Origin: Limisphaerales bacterium
Lineage (GTDB): Bacteria; Verrucomicrobiota; Verrucomicrobiia; Limisphaerales; UBA8199
NCBI GenBank assembly: GCA_025356925.1
Contig: JANXQE010000016.1
Coordinates: 1-17,116, forward strand
Length of the DNA stretch: 17,116 nt
Reading direction: 5' to 3'
This document shows, in pieces, positions 1 to 7,320 of this stretch. Under the pieces are notes generated by a model. The model did no database searches and was not told the origin of the DNA. It saw nothing but the letters and a program-made list of their open reading frames with translations. Every line of letters begins with the position of its first letter. The first letter of the stretch is position 1. The position numbers were made by a program, and so were the translations under genes.

Positions 1-16
1 TTGCTTTATCGGCGCT

Positions 17-42
17 GGGGCGCGGCGTTTACGCCGCGCCCC
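17..42. repeat. Perfect 12-bp-arm palindrome
   Basis: Bases 17-28 are exactly complementary to 31-42, leaving two T residues between the arms (a TTTA tetraloop in practice). The arms are almost all G and C, so either strand would fold into a very stable hairpin. It lies about 78 bp past the stop codon of the leftward helicase gene. There is no T-run on either side, so a classical intrinsic terminator is not supported. It may be a dispersed palindromic repeat or a transcript-end stabiliser. Nearby, at 88-93 and 97-102, CACAAG occurs twice, 9 bp apart. Confidence 0.6.
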
Positions 43-119
43 TGGTTGCTCTGCACCGGGCAAAAGCCGTTATCAGCCGCGAAAAGGCACAAGAAACACA
101 AGAGTTGGCCGTTCGCACT

Positions 120-2714
120 TCAGTGCCGCTTTAATAACAGACGGTGGTCCACCCGCTTGGTCTGGTGGTACTCCAGTGCCGGGAGCCCCGTGAGCGTTGG
201 GGACTCGGTTTCGTTTAGCAGCGCCCTGGCCAGCAACTGGAGCCGCCGCCATCGTGGCCACTCCAACTCAGGGGCGTGGGCGAGTTGACGCAGCAAACTC
301 CGCCATTCGATGATCACACGATCGATATCCCCCGGTCCCAGCAGGTCCGTAATCCACGCCTGTTTGTTGAGCGGGTTCTTATGCACCGAGGCGACCACGC
401 GCTCTGCTCCGGCTCCGTATTTCGGCGGCACACCGTTCTCGAGATAACCCGGTATGGACTGCAAGCCATATCTTTCATGGCAGACCATGGCGAGGCGTCC
501 GCCCCAGCGGTTATCGTCACCGCAGAACCGGAATCCTCCGTCCAAATCTGCCAGGTCGTACACGAGCTCTTCGAGTGCATACGTATCATCCTCCAAGGCG
601 GCGGCCAGCGCCAGGCCGTCGCCTTGGGAAAAGAAGCTGACGACTTCGCCACGCAGCGTCGGTACACCCGACGCATTCACCAGCCCGAGCTTGCGCCAAA
701 GCATGGCCGTGCCGGTGGCGGTCGATAAATTCTTGCATCGCTCCACCAGCGAGCAATTCGCGCAAGCGGAAGGGAGCACTTCGCGCTCGATCGGATGCCA
801 CAGAGCGACGCCGTGCGAATCGACCGGCACACGCAGAGTGAGGTCCGCGATGCTGACCAATCCCACGATTTTATGGCCCTGGTCAACAAAACGAATCAGC
901 GGGGTTTTCTGCTTCATTAGACGCTCAGCCACTAATGGCGCGAGCTGTTCGCGCCAGACCGACAACGGTGCTTGCCGGCCATTCCAGTTGGTCAATCGGC
1001 GCACCCACTTGGCGATCACAACCCGCTCGCGGTTGACATAATCAGCGACCGTGAGCGCGCGGCCATAAACCCGCTCAGCAGTCCCTTCTGACACCACGCA
1101 TAGACTACCGGTGCCGACTCTTTCAAGGGCCGCGGCCACTGAAAGGATCGAAACGAGGCGGGCAGGGTGGCTGGAGGGAGGTGCGTGGCTGGTATCGCCC
1201 GCTGTGGGAGGATGGGCTTCGGCAGGAGCCGAGTCTCGAACCTGGCTGAGGACCTCCTGGCCCGCAGCGGCGCCATTCGCTGCGATTTCCGGCGCAAAAA
1301 TCTCACGCAAGGGTCGTGGCACCCATGCCGGCATCGGCTCCCACTCCCCTTGACTATTGAGGATCTCGCGCATCCGCTTTCGAACATAACGTCCCCGCTC
1401 CGCATCAGTGCGCAAACGGCAGGGGACATTGGGGTGGAGTAGCGATTCTTCCACGCCCAACAGGATTGGCTTGGTGGTAAACAATCGTTCCTGAATGAGC
1501 ACCGCTTCGGTGAACGGGTCCCGGCCATGCCGCGCGGCGGCGCTCATCAGCCCGAGCAACGCTCCCCAATCCACGGCGCCGCTGCGCGACAAATGGCAGG
1601 GGTGCGCGTCCAGAAGTCGAAGTTCATTGGCCGAGATGATAACATAGCCCGTCTCATCGAGGCCGCGTCGGCCGGCGCGGCCGAACATCTGCATGATTTC
1701 GTCTGGCTTGAGCATTTGCTCGGCTTCGTCACGCCGATACGATTCGCCGGCCAGGGCGACGCTGCGCAAGGAGAAATTGATCCCTGCCGCCAATCCCATT
1801 GTGGCGATGACTACCCGGAGTTGGCCCGCTTTGGCGAGCGGTTCGATCACTCCCGCCCGTGCGCCATAGCTGAGCCCGCTGTGATGGTAAGCGATTCGGC
1901 TCTTGAGCAGTTTTGTCAGGTGCTCGCCGGCGACCAGTTTTTGTTCCGGACTGAGCTGTAGCGGGTTAGGGATTGGCAACTGGCGCGCGAGCTCGGCAGC
2001 CAGGCTTTCGGCGGCTTGCCTTCGGGGCGCAAAGATCAGAATCGGACCGAGATCATCGGCCAGCGACTTGGCGATGAGCCGGGGCCAATAGCTTTTGATC
2101 TCACCCGGGAGGTGGTAGCTGAGGCTGTTGGCGTGCACCTCTTCCAGGGGCACCGGACGGTGGTCGTGGCGGACCAGGAGCGCTCTTCGACCAAGTCGCT
2201 GGAGCCACTTTACCGCGTCCTGGGGATTGGCGACGCTGCCACTGAGCAGCAGGAGTTGGGTCTGGGCCGGGGCCAGGGCGATCGCCAACTCATAGTTCAA
2301 CCCCCGCTCCAGATCGCTGAGCATTTGGTATTCATCAACCACCAGCAGCGCCGGCCCATCGCCCTGGACGAGTCGATGCTTTTGGGTCTCCAAGGTCGCC
2401 ACGATCACCGGCGCGCTCAGGTTTTCTGCCAGGTCCCCGGTGGCAATCCCGACTTCCCATCCGCGCGCGCGCCATTCAGCCAACTTGTCATTCGCCAGGG
2501 CCCGGGTTGGAACTGTGTAAATCGCCTGGCCACGATTCTTTCCCTGGTTTGACCATAACTCGAAAATGAGCGTCTTGCCCGCTCCGGTGGGTGCCTGGAC
2601 GACGACGTCCTGGCCCTCGCACAAGGCTGTAACCGCTTGCTGTTGCCAAAGATCGGGCACCTTGACCTGGTTGAGCGCGGGTAGGTCGGCGAGTGGTGAA
2701 GCAAAAGTGGACAC
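120..2714 (-). CDS. Ski2-like superfamily 2 DEAD/DEAH-box helicase with Cys-cluster C-terminal region
   Basis: ATP-dependent nucleic-acid helicase of 864 residues, probably cytoplasmic. Visible motifs are Walker A APTGAGKT (41-48), motif Ia PTRALANDK (69-77), motif II DEYQ (127-130) in place of the usual DExH, motif III SGS (158-160), YHHSG (276-280), motif V ATMGLAAGINF (304-314) and motif VI QMFGRAGRRG (342-351). This order and the YHHSG and GRAGRRG forms fit the Ski2/Hel308-like group. After an Ala/Pro-rich linker (about 480-518) comes a region of about 340 residues that I do not recognise; it contains C651-x2-C654-x5-C660. The start is GTG at 2714: an in-frame TAA lies seven codons upstream with no other start between, and the next Met is residue 131. 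No Shine-Dalgarno is seen. It is divergent from the polyprenyl synthase operon. The helicase core is secure; substrate and role (DNA repair or RNA processing) are unknown. Confidence 0.9.
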   Translation of the reverse strand: MSTFASPLADLPALNQVKVPDLWQQQAVTALCEGQDVVVQAPTGAGKTLIFELWSNQGKNRGQAIYTVPTRALANDKLAEWRARGWEVGIATGDLAENLSAPVIVATLETQKHRLVQGDGPALLVVDEYQMLSDLERGLNYELAIALAPAQTQLLLLSGSVANPQDAVKWLQRLGRRALLVRHDHRPVPLEEVHANSLSYHLPGEIKSYWPRLIAKSLADDLGPILIFAPRRQAAESLAAELARQLPIPNPLQLSPEQKLVAGEHLTKLLKSRIAYHHSGLSYGARAGVIEPLAKAGQLRVVIATMGLAAGINFSLRSVALAGESYRRDEAEQMLKPDEIMQMFGRAGRRGLDETGYVIISANELRLLDAHPCHLSRSGAVDWGALLGLMSAAARHGRDPFTEAVLIQERLFTTKPILLGVEESLLHPNVPCRLRTDAERGRYVRKRMREILNSQGEWEPMPAWVPRPLREIFAPEIAANGAAAGQEVLSQVRDSAPAEAHPPTAGDTSHAPPSSHPARLVSILSVAAALERVGTGSLCVVSEGTAERVYGRALTVADYVNRERVVIAKWVRRLTNWNGRQAPLSVWREQLAPLVAERLMKQKTPLIRFVDQGHKIVGLVSIADLTLRVPVDSHGVALWHPIEREVLPSACANCSLVERCKNLSTATGTAMLWRKLGLVNASGVPTLRGEVVSFFSQGDGLALAAALEDDTYALEELVYDLADLDGGFRFCGDDNRWGGRLAMVCHERYGLQSIPGYLENGVPPKYGAGAERVVASVHKNPLNKQAWITDLLGPGDIDRVIIEWRSLLRQLAHAPELEWPRWRRLQLLARALLNETESPTLTGLPALEYHQTKRVDHRLLLKRH

Positions 2715-2848
2715 AAAAGCGAGGAGCTCAAATTAATCACTTCGCAGACCTGATCCGGCCAATCTCTGGCCCGCCACCGGACAAGCCTCGTCTCGGATAA
2801 ACAATAGCTGATATCCTGCATTCCGAAACCACTAATTTCTGGAGCAAG

Positions 2849-2863
2849 TCCGGTCCGTCCGGA
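2849..2863. promoter_or_regulatory. Short inverted repeat upstream of polyprenyl synthase promoter
   Basis: TCCGG and CCGGA are separated by five bases and end 8 bp before the -35 hexamer at 2872. The position suits an operator, but the arms are short and could be chance in GC-rich DNA. Confidence 0.25.
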
Positions 2864-2871
2864 TATGGGGT

Positions 2872-2900
2872 TTGACTTGGGTGGATAGCAATCTTAGATT
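2872..2900 (+). promoter_or_regulatory. Sigma70-like promoter for the ispB-sigma operon
   Basis: TTGACT (2872-2877, five of six consensus bases) is followed by exactly 17 bp and then TAGATT (2895-2900, four of six). The predicted transcription start, near 2907, is only a few bases before the ATG at 2911, so the transcript would be leaderless or nearly so. This argues against using the TTG at 2872 as the start codon, because that TTG is the first half of the -35 box. Confidence 0.5.
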
Positions 2901-2910
2901 CCGTTGCAGC

Positions 2911-3975
2911 ATGTTAGCGGCTGATTCTAAAGTGGTTTCCTCAGCTATCGAGGAGACTTCGTGCGCCCAGCCGGTTCAATCCTGGAAAGAGATCATCGAT
3001 CCAGTCGAGCCGTTCCTGGAGGCGGTCAGCCATCGTTTGGTTCAGCAGGTCAAGACCTTCGACCCGGATATCGTCCCCTATGCTGACTACGCCTTGAATG
3101 GCCAGGGCAAGCATCTGCGCTCGGCCCTGGTAGCCTTAACCGCCCAGGCATTGGGCCGGCCCAATGAGGCTCATGTGACCGCCGCTCTCATCATCGAGAT
3201 GGTTCATTTGGCCACCCTGGTGCATGACGACATCATGGACGAGGCTGAGATTCGTCGTGGCAGGCTCACTTTGGCGGCAAACTGGGGTAAGGATCTTGCC
3301 GTGCTCTTTGGGGATTGCCTTTTTGCCCGAGCGCTAACTCTGGCGGCAAGTTTCCCGACCCCCGATGTCTGTCGGGCGGTGGCCATGGCCACCAATACTG
3401 TGTGCTCCGGGGAGATTCTCCAGACCCAGCACAAAGGCGACTTTAGCTTTACTCGCGAACAATACTTCAAAGTCCTGGAGATGAAGACCGCCGAGCTGTT
3501 CGCGCTTTCTTGCGAACTAGCCGCCTTTCTCAGCGGCGCCACGCCCGACCAACGGGTCGCGCTACGAAAATTTGGCCTGGCTTTCGGCACTGCCTATCAG
3601 GTGTTCGACGACTGCGTGGATCTTTTCGGATCGGAAGCCGCCGCCGGCAAATCTTTGGGAACCGATTTGGCCAAGGGCAAACTAACGCTGCCGGTGCTGT
3701 TGGTCTGGGAACGGGCCGAGCTCGCGGACCGGGAACGCCTTGAAGCAATCGTGCAGTCCTGGAAACCAAGTTGCATGGCGACTGCCGCCGAGTTGCTGGC
3801 CAAATACGATGTCTTGAGCGCCTCGCTGGAGAGTATGCACCAGTACCTTGGTCTGGCCAGGCAGGCCATTCAATTTCTGCCGCATTCCGCCGGTCGATCC
3901 GGATTGTTCGGTCTCACCGATTATCTGGCCTGGCAATCCGCAAAGCTCGGCGCAGTGCCTGAGGACGGCCTATGA
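2911..3975 (+). CDS. Long-chain polyprenyl diphosphate synthase (IspB/HepT/SdsA-like)
   Basis: Trans-isoprenyl diphosphate synthase of 354 residues. It condenses isopentenyl diphosphate onto an allylic primer, probably to make the isoprenoid tail of a respiratory quinone. Visible are GQGKHLRS (substrate-binding GGKRxRP-like site, about 64-71), the first aspartate-rich motif DDIMD (106-110) followed by RRG, and the second, DDCVD (233-237), followed by GTDLAKGK (250-257). The residue five places before the first Asp is Ala101. In this family a small residue there, rather than Phe or Tyr, is associated with long-chain products; product length is my inference. The frame is open back to a TTG at 2872, but ATG 2911 fits the family length and sits just after a promoter. 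There is no clear Shine-Dalgarno. Its TGA overlaps the ATG of the sigma-factor gene (ATGA, 3972-3975), suggesting translational coupling. Confidence 0.88.
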   Translation: MLAADSKVVSSAIEETSCAQPVQSWKEIIDPVEPFLEAVSHRLVQQVKTFDPDIVPYADYALNGQGKHLRSALVALTAQALGRPNEAHVTAALIIEMVHLATLVHDDIMDEAEIRRGRLTLAANWGKDLAVLFGDCLFARALTLAASFPTPDVCRAVAMATNTVCSGEILQTQHKGDFSFTREQYFKVLEMKTAELFALSCELAAFLSGATPDQRVALRKFGLAFGTAYQVFDDCVDLFGSEAAAGKSLGTDLAKGKLTLPVLLVWERAELADRERLEAIVQSWKPSCMATAAELLAKYDVLSASLESMHQYLGLARQAIQFLPHSAGRSGLFGLTDYLAWQSAKLGAVPEDGL

Positions 3976-4616
3976 TTATGGCCGAGCCAACTGCTCGCAA
4001 GGTCTCCAAAGAACCCGATGTCCCGGCCGCGGGTTCGCCTCCCCCGCCCCCGGACGAAGCGGTCCTGGTGAGTCGCGCCCGACAGGGCGACCTGGGAGCT
4101 TATGACGAACTGGTCCGGCTCTACCAGGAGCGGATTTACGCCACGGTCTATCACATGACCGCCAACCATGAGGACGCCAATGACCTCGCACAGGAGGCGT
4201 TCATCAAGGCGTATCAGGCGCTCAAGTCGTTCAAAGGCGGCTCCAGTTTCTACACCTGGGTCTACCGAATCGCCGTCAACAAGACCATCAACTTCCTGAA
4301 ACAGCGCAAACACAGGACGCACATGAGCCTGGACGACTTGGATTTCAACGCTGAACACGATCCCGACCTGGTCGCCTTGATTTCGGACAAAACGCCGCGC
4401 CGTGAAATTGATCTCTCGGAGTTACAGGAAAAATTGAACACGGCCATGCAAAAGTTGTCAGAACCTCATAGATTGGTCGTGACATTGCATGACGTGCAGG
4501 GCTCGTCGCATGAAGAGATTGCCGAGATTATGGGTTGCAATATCGGGACTGTGCGCTCCCGCCTGTTCTATGCCCGGCAGCAGTTGCAGGCCCTCTTGTC
4601 GGATTATTTGAAATGA
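3972..4616 (+). CDS. ECF-family RNA polymerase sigma factor (RpoE-like)
   Basis: Extracytoplasmic-function sigma factor of 214 residues that would direct RNA polymerase to a stress or envelope regulon. Region 2 covers about 44-116: core-binding part YDELVRLYQERIYATVYHM, then DANDLAQEAFIKAYQAL, then FYTWVYRIAVNKTINFLKQR. Region 4 covers about 155-208 and has the helix-turn-helix around HEEIAEIMGCNIGTVRSRL. Region 3 is absent, as expected for ECF factors. The N-terminal 30 residues are Pro-rich and probably disordered. ATG 3972 overlaps the preceding stop by ATGA and has GAGG at 3961-3964, seven bases upstream, the best Shine-Dalgarno in the window. A second ATG at 3978 is possible. The stop again overlaps the next ATG (4613-4616). 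Family assignment is firm; the regulon is unknown. Confidence 0.92.
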   Translation: MIMAEPTARKVSKEPDVPAAGSPPPPPDEAVLVSRARQGDLGAYDELVRLYQERIYATVYHMTANHEDANDLAQEAFIKAYQALKSFKGGSSFYTWVYRIAVNKTINFLKQRKHRTHMSLDDLDFNAEHDPDLVALISDKTPRREIDLSELQEKLNTAMQKLSEPHRLVVTLHDVQGSSHEEIAEIMGCNIGTVRSRLFYARQQLQALLSDYLK

Positions 4617-5131
4617 GTATGAATCCGGATCAGGAAAATTTCGAAGAGCTACGCCGGTTATTGGCCCTAAAACGCCACGAACAGCCGCCTCCTGGTTATT
4701 TTCACGATTTCTCGAGAGAGGTCATCACTCGAATCAAGGCGGGTGAAGCGGCCGGCAACGCTCCTTTCCTGGATCGCCTCGTTGAAACCGCTCCCTGGTT
4801 GCGAAGACTGTGGGAGGGTTTCGAACCCAAAGCCATTGTGGCGGGTGCGTTCGGAGTCGGGGTATGCAGCCTGTTGGTCGTCGGTCTGATCTCTTCAGAA
4901 CGAATTGATTCCAATCCGGGCGCATTCATGCCTAACACCGAGCTGCCGCAAAACATTCTGGCTAGTGTTCCGAGCCAAACCGTCGGGTCATCGCTCTTTG
5001 AACGCGCGGCTGCCGATCATGGGGTCGCCAGCTTGATCGCTACCAACCAGAGCCAGTCCTCCATCTTCGACGAAATCCGGAGGCCTTACGTCCAGCCTGT
5101 GACTTTCTCGGTTCCAGTCCTGGGCAACTGA
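4613..5131 (+). CDS. One-pass membrane protein, putative anti-sigma partner
   Basis: A 172-residue protein I do not recognise as a named family. The N-terminal cytoplasmic part (1-72) is charged and has PPPGYFHDFSREVITRIK (25-42). One hydrophobic span (about 74-95, IVAGAFGVGVCSLLVVGLIS) should cross the membrane, leaving a polar C-terminal part of about 75 residues outside the cytoplasm. That layout and its place directly after an ECF sigma gene, with a 4-bp ATGA overlap, are what one expects of an anti-sigma factor. However, the zinc anti-sigma motif HxxxCxxC is absent, so this is inference from context. The start at 4613 (or the ATG at 4619) was chosen because the frame upstream only repeats sigma-factor sequence out of frame. 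It is the last gene of the operon. Confidence 0.75.
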   Translation: MSMNPDQENFEELRRLLALKRHEQPPPGYFHDFSREVITRIKAGEAAGNAPFLDRLVETAPWLRRLWEGFEPKAIVAGAFGVGVCSLLVVGLISSERIDSNPGAFMPNTELPQNILASVPSQTVGSSLFERAAADHGVASLIATNQSQSSIFDEIRRPYVQPVTFSVPVLGN

Positions 5132-5134
5132 GCC

Positions 5135-5158
5135 ACTGCTCATCCGAGTTGGAGCAGT
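5135..5158 (+). terminator. Hairpin after the sigma/anti-sigma operon
   Basis: ACTGCTC (5135-5141) pairs with GAGCAGT (5152-5158) across a 10-base loop, starting four bases after the stop codon at 5129-5131. No T-run follows, so it is at best a weak or Rho-assisted terminator. It lies in the 145-bp gap between two convergent genes, where termination is expected. Confidence 0.35.
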
Positions 5159-5276
5159 CGACGGGCCGAGTTCCCCGGCGTCCAAACCAACTGCAATCGA
5201 GTTCGAGCCATCGACTCAAAGGCGGAGCACTGGTTGCCAAACCAAGGAGCGACCGGCGCCTGGGTGGTTGCCTTGT

Positions 5277-7181
5277 TCATAACGTCAGCAGGTAAGCAAC
5301 CAGGTCATCTACTTCATCGGATTTCAGGTGCGACGTCTGGCCCCGCCGGTCTTCTGTGTTGTGCGTCAGCACAACGTCGCGCAATGTCCCCGCCGACCCA
5401 TCATGCAGATAAGGAGCGGTGCGCCACAGTTCTCTCAACGTGGGGGTGTAGAACTCGTCGTTTTTTTGATCAAATTTGCCCGTTCCCACGGCGTGGGCTT
5501 TTAGATCCGTGAACAGGGGCGGAGTGTGGCATTTGAGGCAGCCAACGGTATCGGAACTGAACAACGATCTGCCGCGCTGCGCCGATGAGGAAAGGCGGTT
5601 GTGCACCAGGTACGGGCTGGGAATGGGCTGAAGAGTTTTGATGTAATCGTCGATGGCTGAGGCGATTTCTTCCCGTGGTTCGGTGAATAGAATGTGGCGA
5701 ATCCCCGCGCGAATCGCGGACGCTGCGTCGGAGCGGACTCCCATTGACATAACCGGCGGGGTTTGGAACGAAAACAACAAGCTTTTGACGTTCTTGGGGT
5801 TGCCCATGCCGTCATTGAGCAAGTCCCAGTTCATGCCATCCACCCGCGCATCCGAGGAGTGGCAACTGGCGCAGCTTTGCCAACCCTGATAGCAAATCGT
5901 CGCGTCGTTGAAGTACATCTCTCCTTTGCGCACCGGGTTTATCTCAAGAGGAGATTCGAGTTGGATGGTGGCGGAGGAGTGTCCCTCGCGGGCCAAGTCC
6001 AATATGCTGAGCGAATCGGAAAAATAGTTCCCGACGAAGACATGTTTGCCGACTAATGCCAGGCAACGCGGTCCTCTGGCACGCAGCTTGAACCGTGTGC
6101 GTAAACCGGCCAGAAAACCCAAGTCGTTGGGTATGTCGCCGATGACCTGGGCCGTGTTCGAATCGTTATTGGGCTTGGCTGGAGCTTCCAACCGCACCGG
6201 TAGTGCGGTGATTTTTGCCAAAAGCGCGGGAGCGTCGATGAAGCTTACTTCATGCGTGCCGGCATGCGTGACGCAAATGAACCGGCCGTCTGCGCTCCAC
6301 TCCGCCGCCCAAGGGTTTGCCGCGCCGCGGTCGTCTTCGTCCAGGAGCACTGTCGCGCGCAAGGTCAGATCCGAGACCTCGATCAGACTGAGCGCGCTGT
6401 TGTTCATCCAACCGTGAGCCACGGTGGTGGTGGGCAGATGAAAGCGAGCCAGCACATGCGTCACCCCGATGTATTTGCCATCGGGAGAAACGCAGAGGCC
6501 GCGCAGCAGGGTGCTGCCATTGGTCAGCCGGATATGTTTGATCAGCCTCCGCTGTTCGGTATCAATCACACTGACGGTCGCCGCGACGACGCCGGTATCC
6601 GATCGACCGCTGTGAATGTGGTTGGCCACAAAAAGCAGCTTCCCGTCCGGGCTGAGAACGGCGGCCACAGGTTCGCGATCCACCTGGATGCTGGTCATCT
6701 GCTTTCGCTTCTCCAGGTCGAAGATTTCCACCGCGTCGTTAAACCGGTTGCACACGTACAAAAGCTTCCCGCTCGGACTCAAGATTGGGGCCATCGCCGT
6801 GTGGCCGGCGGGGAAGCTGGCGCTGACTTTGCCGGAGGCGGTTGAAATGATGCAGACTTTGCTCTTTGGAGCCGCGCACGTCACGTAAAGCTGTTGGCCG
6901 TCGGAGGAGAGCGCGAGGCCGGAAGGTGACGACGGAACGTCGATACGATGGATGGCCTCGCGCTCAGCGATGTCGTAAACCACGACCTGATTGGCCGTCG
7001 CACCGGCGATGTACAACCGTTTGCCATCCGGGCTGGCGCTGATTGCGGTGGGAGATAAATACGGCAAGCCCGGAAAGGACAGGACCAGGTCGCGCAGGTT
7101 GGTTTTATCCGGGTGCGCGGTGTAGTTCAGGCCACACACCAGCACAAGAGCCAGGAGGAAGTTAGACAGGATTCGTTTCAT
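5277..7181 (-). CDS. Exported YVTN beta-propeller / di-heme cytochrome c peroxidase-like fusion protein
   Basis: A 634-residue protein. Residues 1-22 form a signal peptide (Lys-Arg then a hydrophobic core), so it should act in the periplasm. Residues about 40-400 carry repeated propeller blades with SPDGK- and LYV-type strands (SASPDGKRLYIAG, LSPSGKLLYVCN, LSPDGKLLFVAN, VSPDGKYIGVTH), as in YVTN/lactonase-like seven-bladed proteins. The C-terminal part has two heme c sites, CASCH (437-441) and CLKCH (548-552). The stretch TPTLRELWRTAPYLHDGS (579-596) is characteristic of the bacterial cytochrome c peroxidase/MauG superfamily. The likely role is periplasmic redox chemistry, either peroxide reduction or oxidation of a substrate bound by the propeller; the substrate is unknown. 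ATG 7181 directly precedes the signal peptide. It is convergent with the sigma operon and 139 bp downstream of the methyltransferase cassette on the same strand. Confidence 0.88.
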   Translation of the reverse strand: MKRILSNFLLALVLVCGLNYTAHPDKTNLRDLVLSFPGLPYLSPTAISASPDGKRLYIAGATANQVVVYDIAEREAIHRIDVPSSPSGLALSSDGQQLYVTCAAPKSKVCIISTASGKVSASFPAGHTAMAPILSPSGKLLYVCNRFNDAVEIFDLEKRKQMTSIQVDREPVAAVLSPDGKLLFVANHIHSGRSDTGVVAATVSVIDTEQRRLIKHIRLTNGSTLLRGLCVSPDGKYIGVTHVLARFHLPTTTVAHGWMNNSALSLIEVSDLTLRATVLLDEDDRGAANPWAAEWSADGRFICVTHAGTHEVSFIDAPALLAKITALPVRLEAPAKPNNDSNTAQVIGDIPNDLGFLAGLRTRFKLRARGPRCLALVGKHVFVGNYFSDSLSILDLAREGHSSATIQLESPLEINPVRKGEMYFNDATICYQGWQSCASCHSSDARVDGMNWDLLNDGMGNPKNVKSLLFSFQTPPVMSMGVRSDAASAIRAGIRHILFTEPREEIASAIDDYIKTLQPIPSPYLVHNRLSSSAQRGRSLFSSDTVGCLKCHTPPLFTDLKAHAVGTGKFDQKNDEFYTPTLRELWRTAPYLHDGSAGTLRDVVLTHNTEDRRGQTSHLKSDEVDDLVAYLLTL

Positions 7182-7320
7182 ATTCGCGCCCGGTTACCAA
7201 GGGACCCATCCAGTTCTGGGACGCGGGCGCTCACCGGCAGTACTTTCGATCCCAGTTTCTCATGCCAACCTCGGCGCACAAGACCAAAAGGTTTTGAGGA
7301 TGCTGAAATCGCCCGTGTTG

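Noticed and set aside
5277..7181. Lipoprotein signal in the propeller-cytochrome protein (Cys16)
   Set aside because: The residues before the Cys are Val-Leu-Val, with no small residue at -1, so it is not a good lipobox; an ordinary signal peptide is more likely.
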